Assembly: GCF_014633365.1 (NCBI RefSeq)
Contig: NC_068344.1
Coordinates: 6,399,327 to 6,463,326, forward strand
Source of the DNA: Diospyros lotus
Taxonomy: Eukaryota; Streptophyta; Magnoliopsida; Ericales; Ebenaceae
Length of the DNA stretch: 64,000 bases
Reading direction: 5' to 3'
Shown: positions 1-10,109 of the stretch, piece after piece
How the letters are laid out: each line of letters opens with the position of its first letter
How positions within the stretch are numbered: position 1 is the stretch's first letter
Made by a program: the position numbers and the translations under genes
The notes under the pieces: generated by a model
Told to the model about the DNA's origin: nothing
Database searches by the model: none
The model's input: the letters and a program-made list of their open reading frames with translations, nothing else

Positions 1-420
1 CAGTGGTTGGGAAGTTGACTCCCGCATTACCCCAGCCAATGGTAGTGCCTTCCACGTGGCATGAAATTGGGAGGGGTGGATGGTGAGGTAGTAATTGAAA
101 TTGGGATGTGAGTATATAAGGAAGAATTACAAAGAGGTTTCTTACTACACTACTTCTCTCTGTAATTTATGTTTTCTTCGTCTTCTTCTACTTCCATTAA
201 AATTACAATTGCATGATAGTCACACAAGAAATTGAGTCATAGGTGCTAGTGATACGGGTAGCATTTGGTCTAGCACAGGAAGACGTGACCAAAATGGTAC
301 TGAATAACAAGTTAGGTGTCGACAGTCTAGGACTACCACAACGTGAGGTGGAATCTAGTCTCAGTACATAAAGTGTTTCTGCACCCCAACCTGACATTTG
401 ACTTTAGGTATGCATTTATT
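1..420 (+). other. LTR-like fragment with TATA box
   Basis: A GT-rich stretch leads to a TATA-like motif (GTATATAAGG near 112) and then a pyrimidine-rich leader near 145-200, the usual layout of a plant LTR promoter and R region. The left end lies outside the window and no partner LTR is visible, so this is a guess from layout. No credible coding region is present, and the small ORF at 203-397 has no recognisable content. Confidence 0.3.
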
Positions 421-975
421 GTTATTCATGTGATGAATATACGTGTAGCTTAAATATCCAAGCTATGTATGGCATATGTTTATTGTATTTCGTTGCGTGT
501 ATCTAATACATGTAAAAAAAATTAATTTTACCTACACCGCCATATGTGTATCCCGTCAGTATTATTGTAAGTTAAATGTAACCTTGTATCTTACTTGTGT
601 CATTGGACTCCTTGGACGTGTTAGGAGTCAAATTGGGCCCATAGTGGCGCCCATCCATCACTTGATGTCTAATTCTTCAAAATTCTCAATTTCATTATTT
701 TCTCTTAATTTACTCTAAAAATTAATTTATTCATGAGAAATAACTGTAGAAAACTAGACTAGGTGTTACAAAATGGGGGTATACCCCTTCCTTAAACCTC
801 ATTAGGGACGAATTTTACCTATATAGCCTCCATTTAAAGGGATAGAAGGAGAGTCAGTATTGATGCACTTACTAATCCATTAAGTGACTCGATCTAGGAA
901 GCCTAGCCTTCTTTTGATTCATACTAGTAAGGGCCATTCCATTCGAATGAACGCTTTTCACATGCTTATTTTTTT
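421..975. other. Intergenic, nothing recognised
   Basis: AT-rich sequence with no gene, repeat pair or element end that I can support. An 80-codon plus-strand ORF at 476-718 shows no recognisable domain. Confidence 0.5.
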
Positions 976-1294
976 GCAATAAGTTTTGCTTTATATATTT
1001 GTTCCTCACTTGATGAATGATTTCTTGGACTAGAATGAAATTTTCCTCAATATTCCTTCCTTAACTAGCTAAATTGCTTAGGGGGATATAATCTTTGGTT
1101 GGAAAGGCTTGAGATTATTTGTGACCATTTTTTGATGAGTTTGTATCCCACTTTATAGAGACTTAGTAGGTTGAAGTTAGTGACCGATTTTGATTTGGAT
1201 GACATAAGGATTAAATATGAGTAGGTATGGTTGAGTTTTTAAGGATGACCCCCTCAAGAAGATGTTCTAGAACATTGCTAATATGTCCTCACCT

Positions 1295-1680
1295 TGATTG
1301 TGTTCCATTGTACTTATACAAGATCATAAAGAGGCCATTAAGACTAAAGCTTCTCTAACTTCCTCAAAGGTTGGGATAGCGCATACTAACTCTTTCTTAA
1401 CTATTTAATTATACAATGGCTTAAAATAAGTCCTCTAGCATTGAGAAATTAAATGGTTGGAGTAGGAGAATAGTCTACTCAAATTGTTTGTGCATTATTC
1501 GACAATTTTCAATTTTCTACAAATCCAAAAGCATTGATCAATTTAGATTTACAATATGTAATTTTTTGTCTTCTAGTGATGCAAGCCATATGGAAAGAAC
1601 TTTATGTTTAGGTTTTCTTCTTTAAGCCATTGGATATGGACCTTTTGCTTTCACTTCATTTCTTTTTTTCTTTTCATTTT
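1295..1680 (-). repeat. LINE internal duplication, copy 1
   Basis: This stretch aligns along most of its length with 1745-2160. Shared landmarks are AGGCCATTAAG, GGTTGGGATA, AAGCCATTGGA and CCTTTTGCTT in the same order. Both copies code for the pre-RT linker of the LINE, so the linker was duplicated in tandem. Confidence 0.55.
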
Positions 1681-1744
1681 TTTTAATTAGTTTGAAGTTA
1701 CTTTTTTTGTCTTCTTTTGATGACCATTACGATTATATCATGTT

Positions 1745-2160
1745 CGTGATTGTGTTTCATTATAACATATAGAAGATTAGAGAGAATCCATCTAGACTTA
1801 GGCTTTTATAAAAGGCCATTAAGGTTAAAGCTTGTCTAGCTTCATAGGTTGGGATAACATATGTTGACTCCTTGTCAACTATTGGTGTGATGGATTCAAA
1901 CAAATCCTCTTGGTTTGAGATGTTTGATGTGCTGGAAAAGGAGAATACCTTACTCAAATAGTCTATGCCATTATTTGCTAATTTTGGACTCTATTATAGA
2001 TCTATACGCCTTGATTAGTTTGGAGTTAGGATGTGTAAACCTTCTTCTTCTAATAATGGAACTCATATAGAAGAACTTTGTGCTTCTTATCTCATTCTCT
2101 AAGCCATTGGACATGAGCCTTTTGCTTCCACTTGATTTTTAGTTTTCTTCTTAACTTGAT
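1745..2160 (-). repeat. LINE internal duplication, copy 2
   Basis: Partner of 1295-1680, diverged by substitutions and small indels. It carries the same landmarks (AGGCCATTAAGG, GGTTGGGATAA, AAGCCATTGGACATG) in the same order. Confidence 0.55.
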
Positions 2161-4219
2161 TGAATTTTTATAAACTTTATTTTCTTACTTTTAATGACCT
2201 TGATTCTAGGTCTCTAAACAATGACAAGTTCCATTTCTACATTTATTCTCTAATGGGTTGGATTTTCTTGTAGACTTTAAATGTGTATGAGATAGTGAAG
2301 ACACTTAACTTTGCTTTTCGAGTGGTGTAAGAGCAACAAGGGTGATAGAGCCACATGGCTTTAAATTTGAAAGGTGTCTTCCAAGTTTGTTGTTTACGTT
2401 CTAACCTTAGAAGCAACAGGTTGTGGTCAGAATCAATGGTTGGTAGATGCTTAATGAAGGCTCTACAAAATAAGCTTTTCCATTCAATTATGCATAAGGC
2501 CTTATAACTAGATGAAAAGCCCTTTTACATAGCCCAAGGAATTCTAAGAGGCCTTTGAATCTTTTGTTAGAAGATTATAGGAAACACTTGCCATTTGTTC
2601 TTTCTTCTAGATCCAAGATATTGTTAAATTCCCCCATGAATAATGAACTACTTGGTTGGTGGTTGTGTAGTCTGTTCCATGCCGTAAGCTATACTAAAAA
2701 TATTTGTTAGCAGGAGTGTAAGTATAGTTAAAGAGCTAAGAAGTTTCTTTACCTTGATAAAAGATGAAAACTACAATAACGTTGGGGCTTTGATACAATA
2801 CATTTACTTCCAAGTTATGATTCTAACAAAATATGAGACTACTGACTTTTCCTTTTGAGTCCACAATAGATGTATGCTAGTACGAGAGCTAGAAAAGAAA
2901 TTTGGTTATTTAATCCTTCTTTAGGTTAGTTTTTGATTAAAAGAACAAGTTAAATTGTTATTCTCTCTTGAGTTCTCTTATTTGGTTAATTATCAAGGCT
3001 TAAGTAATACCTCAACAATTAATTTCATGTTTTGTCCTTCATTGCTCTTATGGTGGCACTGGAATGCTTGCCTCCAAGGTTTCAGAGTTAGTATATGATG
3101 GTCTTGTGGATTCCAAACCTTCTCTTTCTTCTTAGCCTAAGCTTGACATTACTATGTTGGGAATTGGATTAGGATAGCTAAATATCCTCAATGGAAATGT
3201 TATTTTCCATTAAATGTGTTGTGGTAGTTCTTGTTGTAGATCCCATCTTAGGTTTCTTAAGCTATGTTTTGGTCGTAGCTTCTTTTAGGTAGAGTATTGT
3301 TGAATAACTTCTTCAATTAGAGCTCACAATTTCCTCTTCCTACCATCTGGCTCCGACTCCTTGACATTTTAGTTTTCACTGAATTAAGCTTTAGTTGTTC
3401 TTGACTTTGCGAGTGTTCTAGGGTATCCATGTGAGAGGATAATAAGTCTCACTACACAAAAGAGTCTTGTTGGTATAGTTTTGGTTGGATACAATGTGGT
3501 CATTTGGTTCTAGAATGCTTGTCCACTTAATGCTACTAGTTTGTGCTCTTTAATTATGGTGCATAGCATGTACATTATCTTCATTTCCCTTTTGATACTT
3601 TATTAAGCTAGGTTATGGAAAGTAGTAAGAAGGTTTGTTTGTCATGTGTTGGCTTGTCTAGGGATTTGTGCTTTTTCATAGACTTGTATTCCTTTTGGTT
3701 AGGAATTGTGAGTTATTTGTGGGAAAGTTTTTTTTTTTTGGGTCATGAGGTACTAGCCTTAGCTTAGGGCTACAATTACTTATTTGGCCAATAATGAGTA
3801 TTGGTCTATCTTTACCCCTATTGGGGACATTTTGTTGTGTACTTTCTCTATAGTTGTAGTATTTTAGTGTCATGCCCATGCTTTATGGTTGTGGCGACTA
3901 CTATACCATGATTTTGAAAGAGTTATGTGTCTAGAAGGCTAAGTATACCTACATCAAGTCTTGGAGCACTTCTAGTGGTCGGAGTATGCTTAAGATGATA
4001 GAATTTCTTATTTGAAATTTACTCTTTTTGATGTTTAGCTTATGGCTTATTGGGATGAGGGTCATGTTATAGCATACTAATTTGAGTTGTTGTCCTAAAT
4101 GGCTTTAGCTTTCAAACGAGGTTCATATTTACTAGATGGTTACACTTGTAGCATGCATTTAGTTCAATTGTAGCCAATAAGGCAACATTTGTAGCAAAAT
4201 TCATCCAATCCTTCATACA

Positions 4220-4490
4220 AGATTGCTAGGTGTTCAATTTGAACTTTTATAATTGTTAATGCTTAAGCTTGTAACGAGAGGCTTGAGTCCGCTGATGTTG
4301 ATCTTGATATAAGGGTTCTCATACCATCCCTAGTTGTAGTGAATGATTCACCCCAATTATTTATTCAAGATAGCTATGTGTTCAATGTGAGCTTTGTAAA
4401 TGTTGATGTTTAGGCTAGGAATGAGAGGCTATGTTAATGTTGATATGAAGGGCTCTCAAACCATCCCCTAGTTGTATTGAATGATTTGTC
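4220..4490. repeat. Degenerate tandem duplication, ~140-bp unit
   Basis: Copy 1 (about 4220-4353) and copy 2 (about 4365-4490) share CAAGAT.GCTA.GTGTTCAA, GAGAGGCT, TGATATAAGGG/TGATATGAAGGG, ACCATCCC and CTAGTTGTA.TGAATGAT in order. No coding content is recognised. Confidence 0.6.
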
Positions 4491-5160
4491 CACTTATATA
4501 AAAGTACCTAAAATGCTTGCAATCTTCGAAACATTTTCCTTTGTTTAGTTCCTAGGAAGAGGTGATTTTTGAATTCTCATTAGAAATAGAATTCAATTGA
4601 TCTCTAGAACGATGAGAAAATTCTCTCAATTGGCTAGAATTCATTACCTAAGCGATGAACCTAAACCCAAAAAGAATAAGGAATTGAAATTAATGTTACA
4701 ACACCTCTTAGTTGGGTCCCATTCTCGACCCTTTGGGTGTCTAGATTAAACAATGATATAAAAAAATTAATGACGGAATAAAATAGTGATAGAAAAGAAT
4801 AATATTATTTTACATTTAGTAGCTAAGGTATTAGTCTAAGTTATGCTATGTTTGAAGTGTGAAAATGTAAAAGGGGTATTACTTGATATTAAATGACAAA
4901 TGAGCAAGATCCCATTTGGAAAGAAAATTTGGAAAGAAAATAATAGATATTATAAATATAATTACTTGATATTATATTGTTAGATTATATTTTCATATAA
5001 TTATAGATATTATAAATATATTAAAATTTGGAAAGAAAATTTACTCTTTGTTTATTACAAGAGTAAGTAATGTAAGCAAAGAGCAATTGCTTGCACATGC
5101 TTGTTACATGTGTAAGCAAATTGGTCTTTCACCTCATTTCCACATTGCATATATAGATAA
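4491..5160. other. Intergenic AT-rich sequence
   Basis: AT-rich with short repeats such as AATTTGGAAAGAAAAT (near 4925 and 5025) and TATAGATATTATAAATATA (two copies, near 4944 and 5003). No gene or element ends recognised. Confidence 0.5.
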
Positions 5161-5162
5161 GA

Positions 5163-5925
5163 GGTGTCAAATAGTTGAGTTGGGTTGGGCTAATAGGAAC
5201 TTATTTGGCTTTTTTTTTTTTTTGGTGGGTGAGGTCAAATTAAGTCTTTTTTTTTAAAATGAGTCATGTCGACAGAAAAGAAACTCGACACAATCTTAAG
5301 GTCCTTAATAAAAACGTTGGGGCGGGCCACGAGCAAAGAGAATCTTGCCACATGTCTAGCAAGGATTGGTCTTGGTGGGTTAGGTTATTTGACCAAATAG
5401 ATTGATTCATATAATTTAAAAAATATATATTATTTAAAAAATATTTTATAATTATTTAAAATAAAAATTTAAACTCATAATTTTGACCTCACAAGACAGT
5501 ACTTTTAAGCATTTAAATTAAATTCATAATTTTAAAAGTATAACTTAAATTTATTGTAATTAATTATAATATAACTGATGAAACTAATGTGTAATATTGG
5601 AATGAATAATGGCTATATTAAATAAATATTGAATATAATATTAACTTTAAAACTTAAATTATTATAAAAAATATTTGATTTAATAAAAAAAATTTAGTTT
5701 TTATAAAATTTTCTTCGAAAAAGTCAAATGATTTTAATAAGTTTTGCCAAAAAATGCCTTTTTAAGGCGTGTTGTATCAAGTTATGTCGGGCTAAGATGC
5801 ATGTTCTTAATCTTATATTTTGAGATTGAGTCGACACAATTTACTTGTCACAATAACAAATTGTAACAAATTAGGTTAGTAGAAAAGCGAATGCAACCTG
5901 ATCCATTTGACACTATATACTATAT
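5163..5925. mobile_element. MITE-like element with short inverted ends
   Basis: The left end begins GTGTCAAATAGTTGAG and the right end is CATTTGACAC, whose reverse complement begins GTGTCAAATG. The inner parts of both ends are GGTT-rich, as in common plant hAT-type MITEs. The interior is AT-rich and non-coding. I could not fix a convincing target-site duplication, so the exact ends are uncertain. Confidence 0.4.
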
Positions 5926-6127
5926 AAAATATAAATATAATTTTAATTGTGCAAAAAAGATTAAGAAAATAAAATGGATATAAATTTAATCTCCACATGT
6001 CCGAATTAAATTAATTTAGGAAATTCCTTATGCCGAATCCAAACCTAGTTCAATCCCCAATCGGGGCTCCGAGGATCCAGTTAAATTGCCAACCTCCTGT
6101 TTCCGGATGATATATATGTATGAGTAA

Positions 6128-6800
6128 TGCTATTCGGCCCATCATAATGCTATTCGAAGTGCCACCCAAGAGTAATAGTGATATTTTAATGCAAAATATC
6201 ACGATATTTTAATTAAGATAGGATAGCAAATTTTCAAATTTTAAATTCCTTTCTCTCTCTCTCTCATTCTCTCTGCGTGGCCTTCCTTCCTCTCATTCTA
6301 GTCTTCTCTCTCTCTCTCCCATCCCCTTCAAGTAGGCTCATTCTTCTCTGTCAAACTTAAAAAAGTACTGTCAACCACCACCGGCCACTGTAGCTAGTGG
6401 TTTCTGGCGATCAGAGATAACCACTCGAAACCCCTATCCCCATCAACTAACATACCAAAAAATTAGCAAAATCCAACGGCCGAATCTCCGTAGATCTAAA
6501 CTTAAAGTTTTGGGCAAACCCATAGCGTGTATATACGCACTGCCAGTCACCACCCGCCATTGTGGCTGATTGTTTCTGGCAATCAGAGGCAACCGCCTAA
6601 CACCCCTATCTCTATCGACCAACAGACCCAAAAACTAACGAGATCCAACGGCAAAAATTTCATAGATCTAAACTTAAAGATTTGACCAAACTCAAATATG
6701 TTTAGAAGACTTACCTCCTTCTAAATTGAGGCCAATATATACACGCTATGGGAAAAAGAAAGAGAGAGGGCCGGGGCTGCTATAATGGGGGAAGCTCGGT

Positions 6801-6831
<31 letters not shown>

Positions 6832-6991
6832 AAGAAAGAAGTATGAACAAAAAGGAAGCAAGAGAGTGAGAAAGAGAAAAATAAGTTGAAGATTTATATA
6901 TATTGAGGGTATATATATAATTATAATAGTGGCTAAATTTGTAATTTTCTCTTGGGTGGCACTTTCGATGGCATTGTGATGGCATATAGCA
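6128..6991. mobile_element. MITE/fold-back element with ~43-bp terminal inverted repeats
   Basis: The left terminus (6128-6172) starts TGCTAT and ends GTGCCACCCAAGAG. The reverse complement of the right terminus (6949-6991) starts TGCTATATGCC and ends GTGCCACCCAAGAG, so the two arms match over about 43 bp with a few mismatches. Inside are a CT-rich tract (6248-6320), a matching GA tract (6805-6840), which would extend the fold-back, and a 155-bp tandem duplication. A target-site duplication could not be settled. It lies about 400 bp upstream of the IPT start codon. Confidence 0.65.
6367..6693. repeat. Tandem duplication inside the MITE
   Basis: Copies 6367-6521 and 6539-6693 (period 172) share ACTG.CA..CACCAC, GTTTCTGGC.ATCAGAG, CACCCCTAT-type and GATCTAAACTTAAAG blocks in the same order. 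The spacer contains GTATATACGC. No coding content. Confidence 0.7.
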
Positions 6992-7411
6992 AATGTTTAT
7001 GTATATATATCCGAGTACTCAAATGTTTGAGTAGGAAGCCATAGAGGCACAATAACGTAGCTGAGGATACATGTGCATAGCGATAGTGCAGCTAGTAATA
7101 GCAATACTACTGGGGGCACTGGTCGGAGACGAGGATGAAGATCTGAGCAATGTACGAGAGACGACCGGCTGCTGGCGGCGGCGCCGATGATCGGCATCCG
7201 CTACAAACGGTCGACCCCTAAACCAAACCAAAATTTTCTTCCCCCACGCCCCATATAGATGTACACACAGTTAGTTATTATCTTCTTTGATTCCAAAAGC
7301 ATCAAAATGGCAGTAGTACACACGCATCCACCACTCTGTTTCACCATCTCTGCCTCTCTCTGTTCATAGATTCCACGCTCCGCTCCCATTTCCGATTCCA
7401 AATTCCGTATT
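6992..7411. other. IPT upstream region
   Basis: About 420 bp between the fold-back element and the IPT start. It is mixed in composition, becoming pyrimidine-rich after 7325 (CTCTGCCTCTCTCTG), which fits a 5' leader. I see no unambiguous TATA box. Short minus-strand ORFs here (for example 6997-7231) show no recognisable domain. Confidence 0.4.
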
Positions 7412-8539
7412 ATGAGACTACCGAACAATTTCCCAACCATCTGTTATCATCACCATCCTCCATCTTACTATTTTTTCTACTTCTATTATTCCCACAAACT
7501 CCTTTCTCCCCCTCCTTTCTCGCCTTTTCCGTCCACCAAACTGGCGGCGGCGAGGAGGACTTCCTTCACAGCCGCCGCCGCCAGTCGCCGGCACCGCAGA
7601 GTCGACTTTTGCCTTCACCACGAGCAGCAGCAGCAGCAGCAGAAGGTTGTTGTGATCATGGGGGCAACAGGGTCGGGAAAATCGAAGCTGTCCATCGACC
7701 TGGCGACTCGATTCTTCGCCACCGAAATCGTGAACTCCGACAAAATGCAAGTCTACTGCGGCCTCGACATCACCACCAACAAGATCCCAATGCGCGACCG
7801 CCGCGGCGTTCCGCACCACCTCCTTGGTGACGTGCGCCACCCCGACACCCTCGCCCCCGCTGACTTTCGCCGCCTCGCCGCCTCCGCCATCTCCGGCATC
7901 GCCTCCCGCCACAAGCTTCCCCTCGTTGTCGGCGGCTCCAACTCCTTCATCTACGCCCTCGCCGTCAAGCACTTCGACCCGGAGTCCGACGTCTTCCGCG
8001 ACTCCGACCCGGACCCGGTCTCCACCCAGCTCCGCTACGACTGCTGCTTCATCTGGGTCGACGTCGCGATGCCGGTGTTGGACCAGTACCTGTGCAAGCG
8101 GGTCGACGAAATGCTGGACTCGGGCATGGTGGATGAGCTGGGCGACTATTTCGGGTCGGACCCGGGGCCGAGCAGGGGCGGGTTGGGGAAGGCGATAGGC
8201 GTGCCGGAATTTGAGGCGTATTTCAGGAAATTCGGTGGTGGTAGCAGTCGTGGAGGTGATGGTGTTGGTGGAGGTACGAAGGAGTGGAAGGGGGATGATC
8301 CCGTGAGGAGGGCGGTCTACGAGGAGGCAGTAAGGGCGATCAAGGACAACACGTGTCAGCTGTCGATGAGGCAGGTGGGGAAAATCGAACGGCTGAGGAG
8401 GGCCGGGTGGCACCTGCAGAGACTGGACGCCACGGCGGCGTTTGAGGCGGCTATGGCTGGTGGCGCGACCGCAGCTATTTGGGAGAGGCAAGTGATGGAG
8501 CCAAGCGTGAAGATTGTGAAGCGTTTCTTGGCGGAGTAG
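7412..8539 (+). CDS. IPT: Adenylate isopentenyltransferase (cytokinin synthesis)
   Basis: The enzyme transfers the dimethylallyl group of DMAPP to N6 of ATP/ADP/AMP, the first committed step of cytokinin synthesis; most plant members act in plastids. The ORF is 375 codons with no intron, as is usual for plant adenylate IPT genes. Residues 84-91 form the P-loop GATGSGKS, followed by NSDKMQVY (108-115) and LDITTNKI (118-125). LVVGGSNSFIYAL lies at 171-183 and the conserved CCFIWVDV..PVL block at 211-223. GLGKAIGVPEFEAYF is at 257-271. The first 75 residues are rich in Ser, Ala and Arg, like a plastid transit peptide, and include a Q6 run (CAG repeat). Lack of the C-terminal zinc-finger extension argues against the tRNA-IPT class. 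The Met at 7412 is the only start giving a leader; the next Met lies in the P-loop. GC content is far above its surroundings. Confidence 0.93.
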   Translation: MRLPNNFPTICYHHHPPSYYFFYFYYSHKLLSPPPFSPFPSTKLAAARRTSFTAAAASRRHRRVDFCLHHEQQQQQQKVVVIMGATGSGKSKLSIDLATRFFATEIVNSDKMQVYCGLDITTNKIPMRDRRGVPHHLLGDVRHPDTLAPADFRRLAASAISGIASRHKLPLVVGGSNSFIYALAVKHFDPESDVFRDSDPDPVSTQLRYDCCFIWVDVAMPVLDQYLCKRVDEMLDSGMVDELGDYFGSDPGPSRGGLGKAIGVPEFEAYFRKFGGGSSRGGDGVGGGTKEWKGDDPVRRAVYEEAVRAIKDNTCQLSMRQVGKIERLRRAGWHLQRLDATAAFEAAMAGGATAAIWERQVMEPSVKIVKRFLAE

Positions 8540-8804
8540 GTTTTCCAGCTATTTCCAGCTCTCTCCTCTCTCTCTCCCTCTCTCTAGTTTGTTACTTCTT
8601 TTTTCTTTTTTTGTTTAGTTTTTTTTTTTCTTTTATCTAAATTAACATGATTGGTTGCCCGAGCCAGGCGGTGCAAAGGGCGCTGGCAGTTTTGGCCTAT
8701 GAAGTGGTTAGCAGGGGAGGATGATTAAGCCAATATGTGAGCAATGCTTTGTGAATTTCGGCTAACTTATAAAATACAACGTAGAAATACATGACAATTT
8801 TCAA

Positions 8805-8840
<36 letters not shown>

Positions 8841-9660
8841 TTGGTGGGTAGGGCATGGAATCTTTTGAATGTGGATACTGCTTAATTAGTGTCTCCTTCT
8901 GCCATAAGTTTTTTTTTTAGGTCAAACCCACATGTCCAAAACTTCCGATATATCCTTCACAATTAATTCTTAGTCCCCGTAAGGACAATTTTATCTTTAT
9001 TTTTATTGCATTTGTTGTTAAATATATTGTTCACGGGATTGAAGAGAGGAGAAAATTGGCACAACTGTGAGTATGGATAGAAGGTTTGTGTGGATGATTT
9101 GTTTGGGCATTTTGGAGAAAGTCAATCGGTTTGACTAGTGAAAGTTGGTGGATTTCTAGGGTCCACCAGCACTTCCATTCCAAAGTTGGAGACAGATTAG
9201 GCAGGGGATGTGCTGTGCAGGGTCCGAGATGGATGCGCGGAAGGCTGGCGTGGTCGCCATCCTAAGTTCCCTATTTCATGTCTCGGTTTTGCGTAGGAGG
9301 ATGATACCTTGCTGCCCTTTTTTGTACCATATATATTGTCAAAACCCTCCCTTGCCTTCATCCTTCCCTCCCTTTTGTCCATTTCAAATCAATTGCTTGC
9401 TATCCCCTTTGATATGATTGCATTAACTAATCACGCCTCTAAATATCATTGATTTTGTACAGTCCAATTATTGGCAATGCAAGCAGGGAAATTGCTCCTT
9501 AGTGAGAGCATGTACCTAGGCATGCTACAGCCTAGGCAACAGACTCTAAAGAGCAAGAGACACACACAGCCATACAAATAACCAGTTTCAACACACGGAT
9601 AAACAGTAATTTGAAATATTAAACACAGTAGGCAGAGACTTATGAACATGAAACTCTTAA
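8540..9660. other. IPT 3' flank, no gene
   Basis: Pyrimidine-rich 3' flank (8555-8635) that probably includes the IPT 3' UTR, then a (CT)n microsatellite at about 8808-8839. The rest is AT-rich with no gene. Small ORFs at 9197-9649 have no recognisable content. Confidence 0.5.
8808..8839. repeat. (CT)n microsatellite
   Basis: Uninterrupted CT dinucleotide run of about 16 units, a likely length-polymorphic marker. Confidence 0.9.
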
Positions 9661-10039
9661 TTCCAATAGATTGAGGAGTAACGCTACTTGTACACTTTTA
9701 TTGGCATTTATATTAATACTTTATTAATTAATTATTGATATATGTTGGTCCCTTAAGGTATGGCCACTCAAGAAATGGATTAATAAAGTGTTTAAAATTT
9801 TTCTCTCTTTTAATAAATATTATTCATTAATTATTTTCTTTAAGAATATATAATTTATTTTATTTTAATTAAATTTTTATTATTTAATTTTAATCAAATT
9901 AAGATTTCATAACTATATATATGTCAATTTGAGATTAATAAATTGTAAGCTACAAGATATAGTAAGAATAAATAAATGAGCCATAAGACAATTTATAGTG
10001 GTTCGGTGTCTCCACACACATCTACTCCATTCTCCCAAG
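9661..10039 (-). mobile_element. Left part of LTR-like repeat interrupted by hAT
   Basis: The end of this stretch (GTGGTTCGGTGTCTCCACAC near 9995) and the sequence resuming at 14127 read as one continuous repeat. Both match the style of plant LTRs carrying GTGGTTCGG blocks, in reverse orientation. The hAT element splits it at 10040, and the outer left end is not resolved. Confidence 0.4.
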
Positions 10040-10109
10040 TAGGAGCGAATTTATATGTAACCTACCCAAGGCAGCCCAGAAGAAAAATTAATTTAATAGG
10101 TTTAAAATT

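Larger units (their letters stand above)
980..3900 (-). mobile_element. L1-type LINE remnant, minus strand
   Basis: Read on the minus strand, many short frames match the order of a plant L1 ORF2. The apurinic endonuclease starts near 3028 (MKLI..), followed by a GEFNNILDLEE motif near 2625 (family form GDFN.I...E) and an SDHN-like motif with an FKAMWLYHP end near 2345. A WLKEEN..KFF pre-RT motif lies near 1600, and an RT N-terminal piece with ENFILVQEIIHQ lies near 1030. Stops and frameshifts are frequent, so it is long dead. The 3' part of RT and the poly(A) tail are missing at the left end. The region 3100-3900 may be ORF1 but is too decayed to assign. The call rests on motif order in translated frames, not on an alignment. 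Confidence 0.6.

Noticed and set aside
7824..8198. 124-codon plus-strand ORF inside IPT
   Set aside because: It is Ser/Thr/Pro-rich out-of-frame translation of IPT codons.
7418..8491. 357-codon minus-strand ORF opposite IPT
   Set aside because: It is the antisense shadow of a GC-rich coding region. Its protein is low-complexity Val/Glu/Arg text, and IPT motifs on the plus strand explain the sequence.
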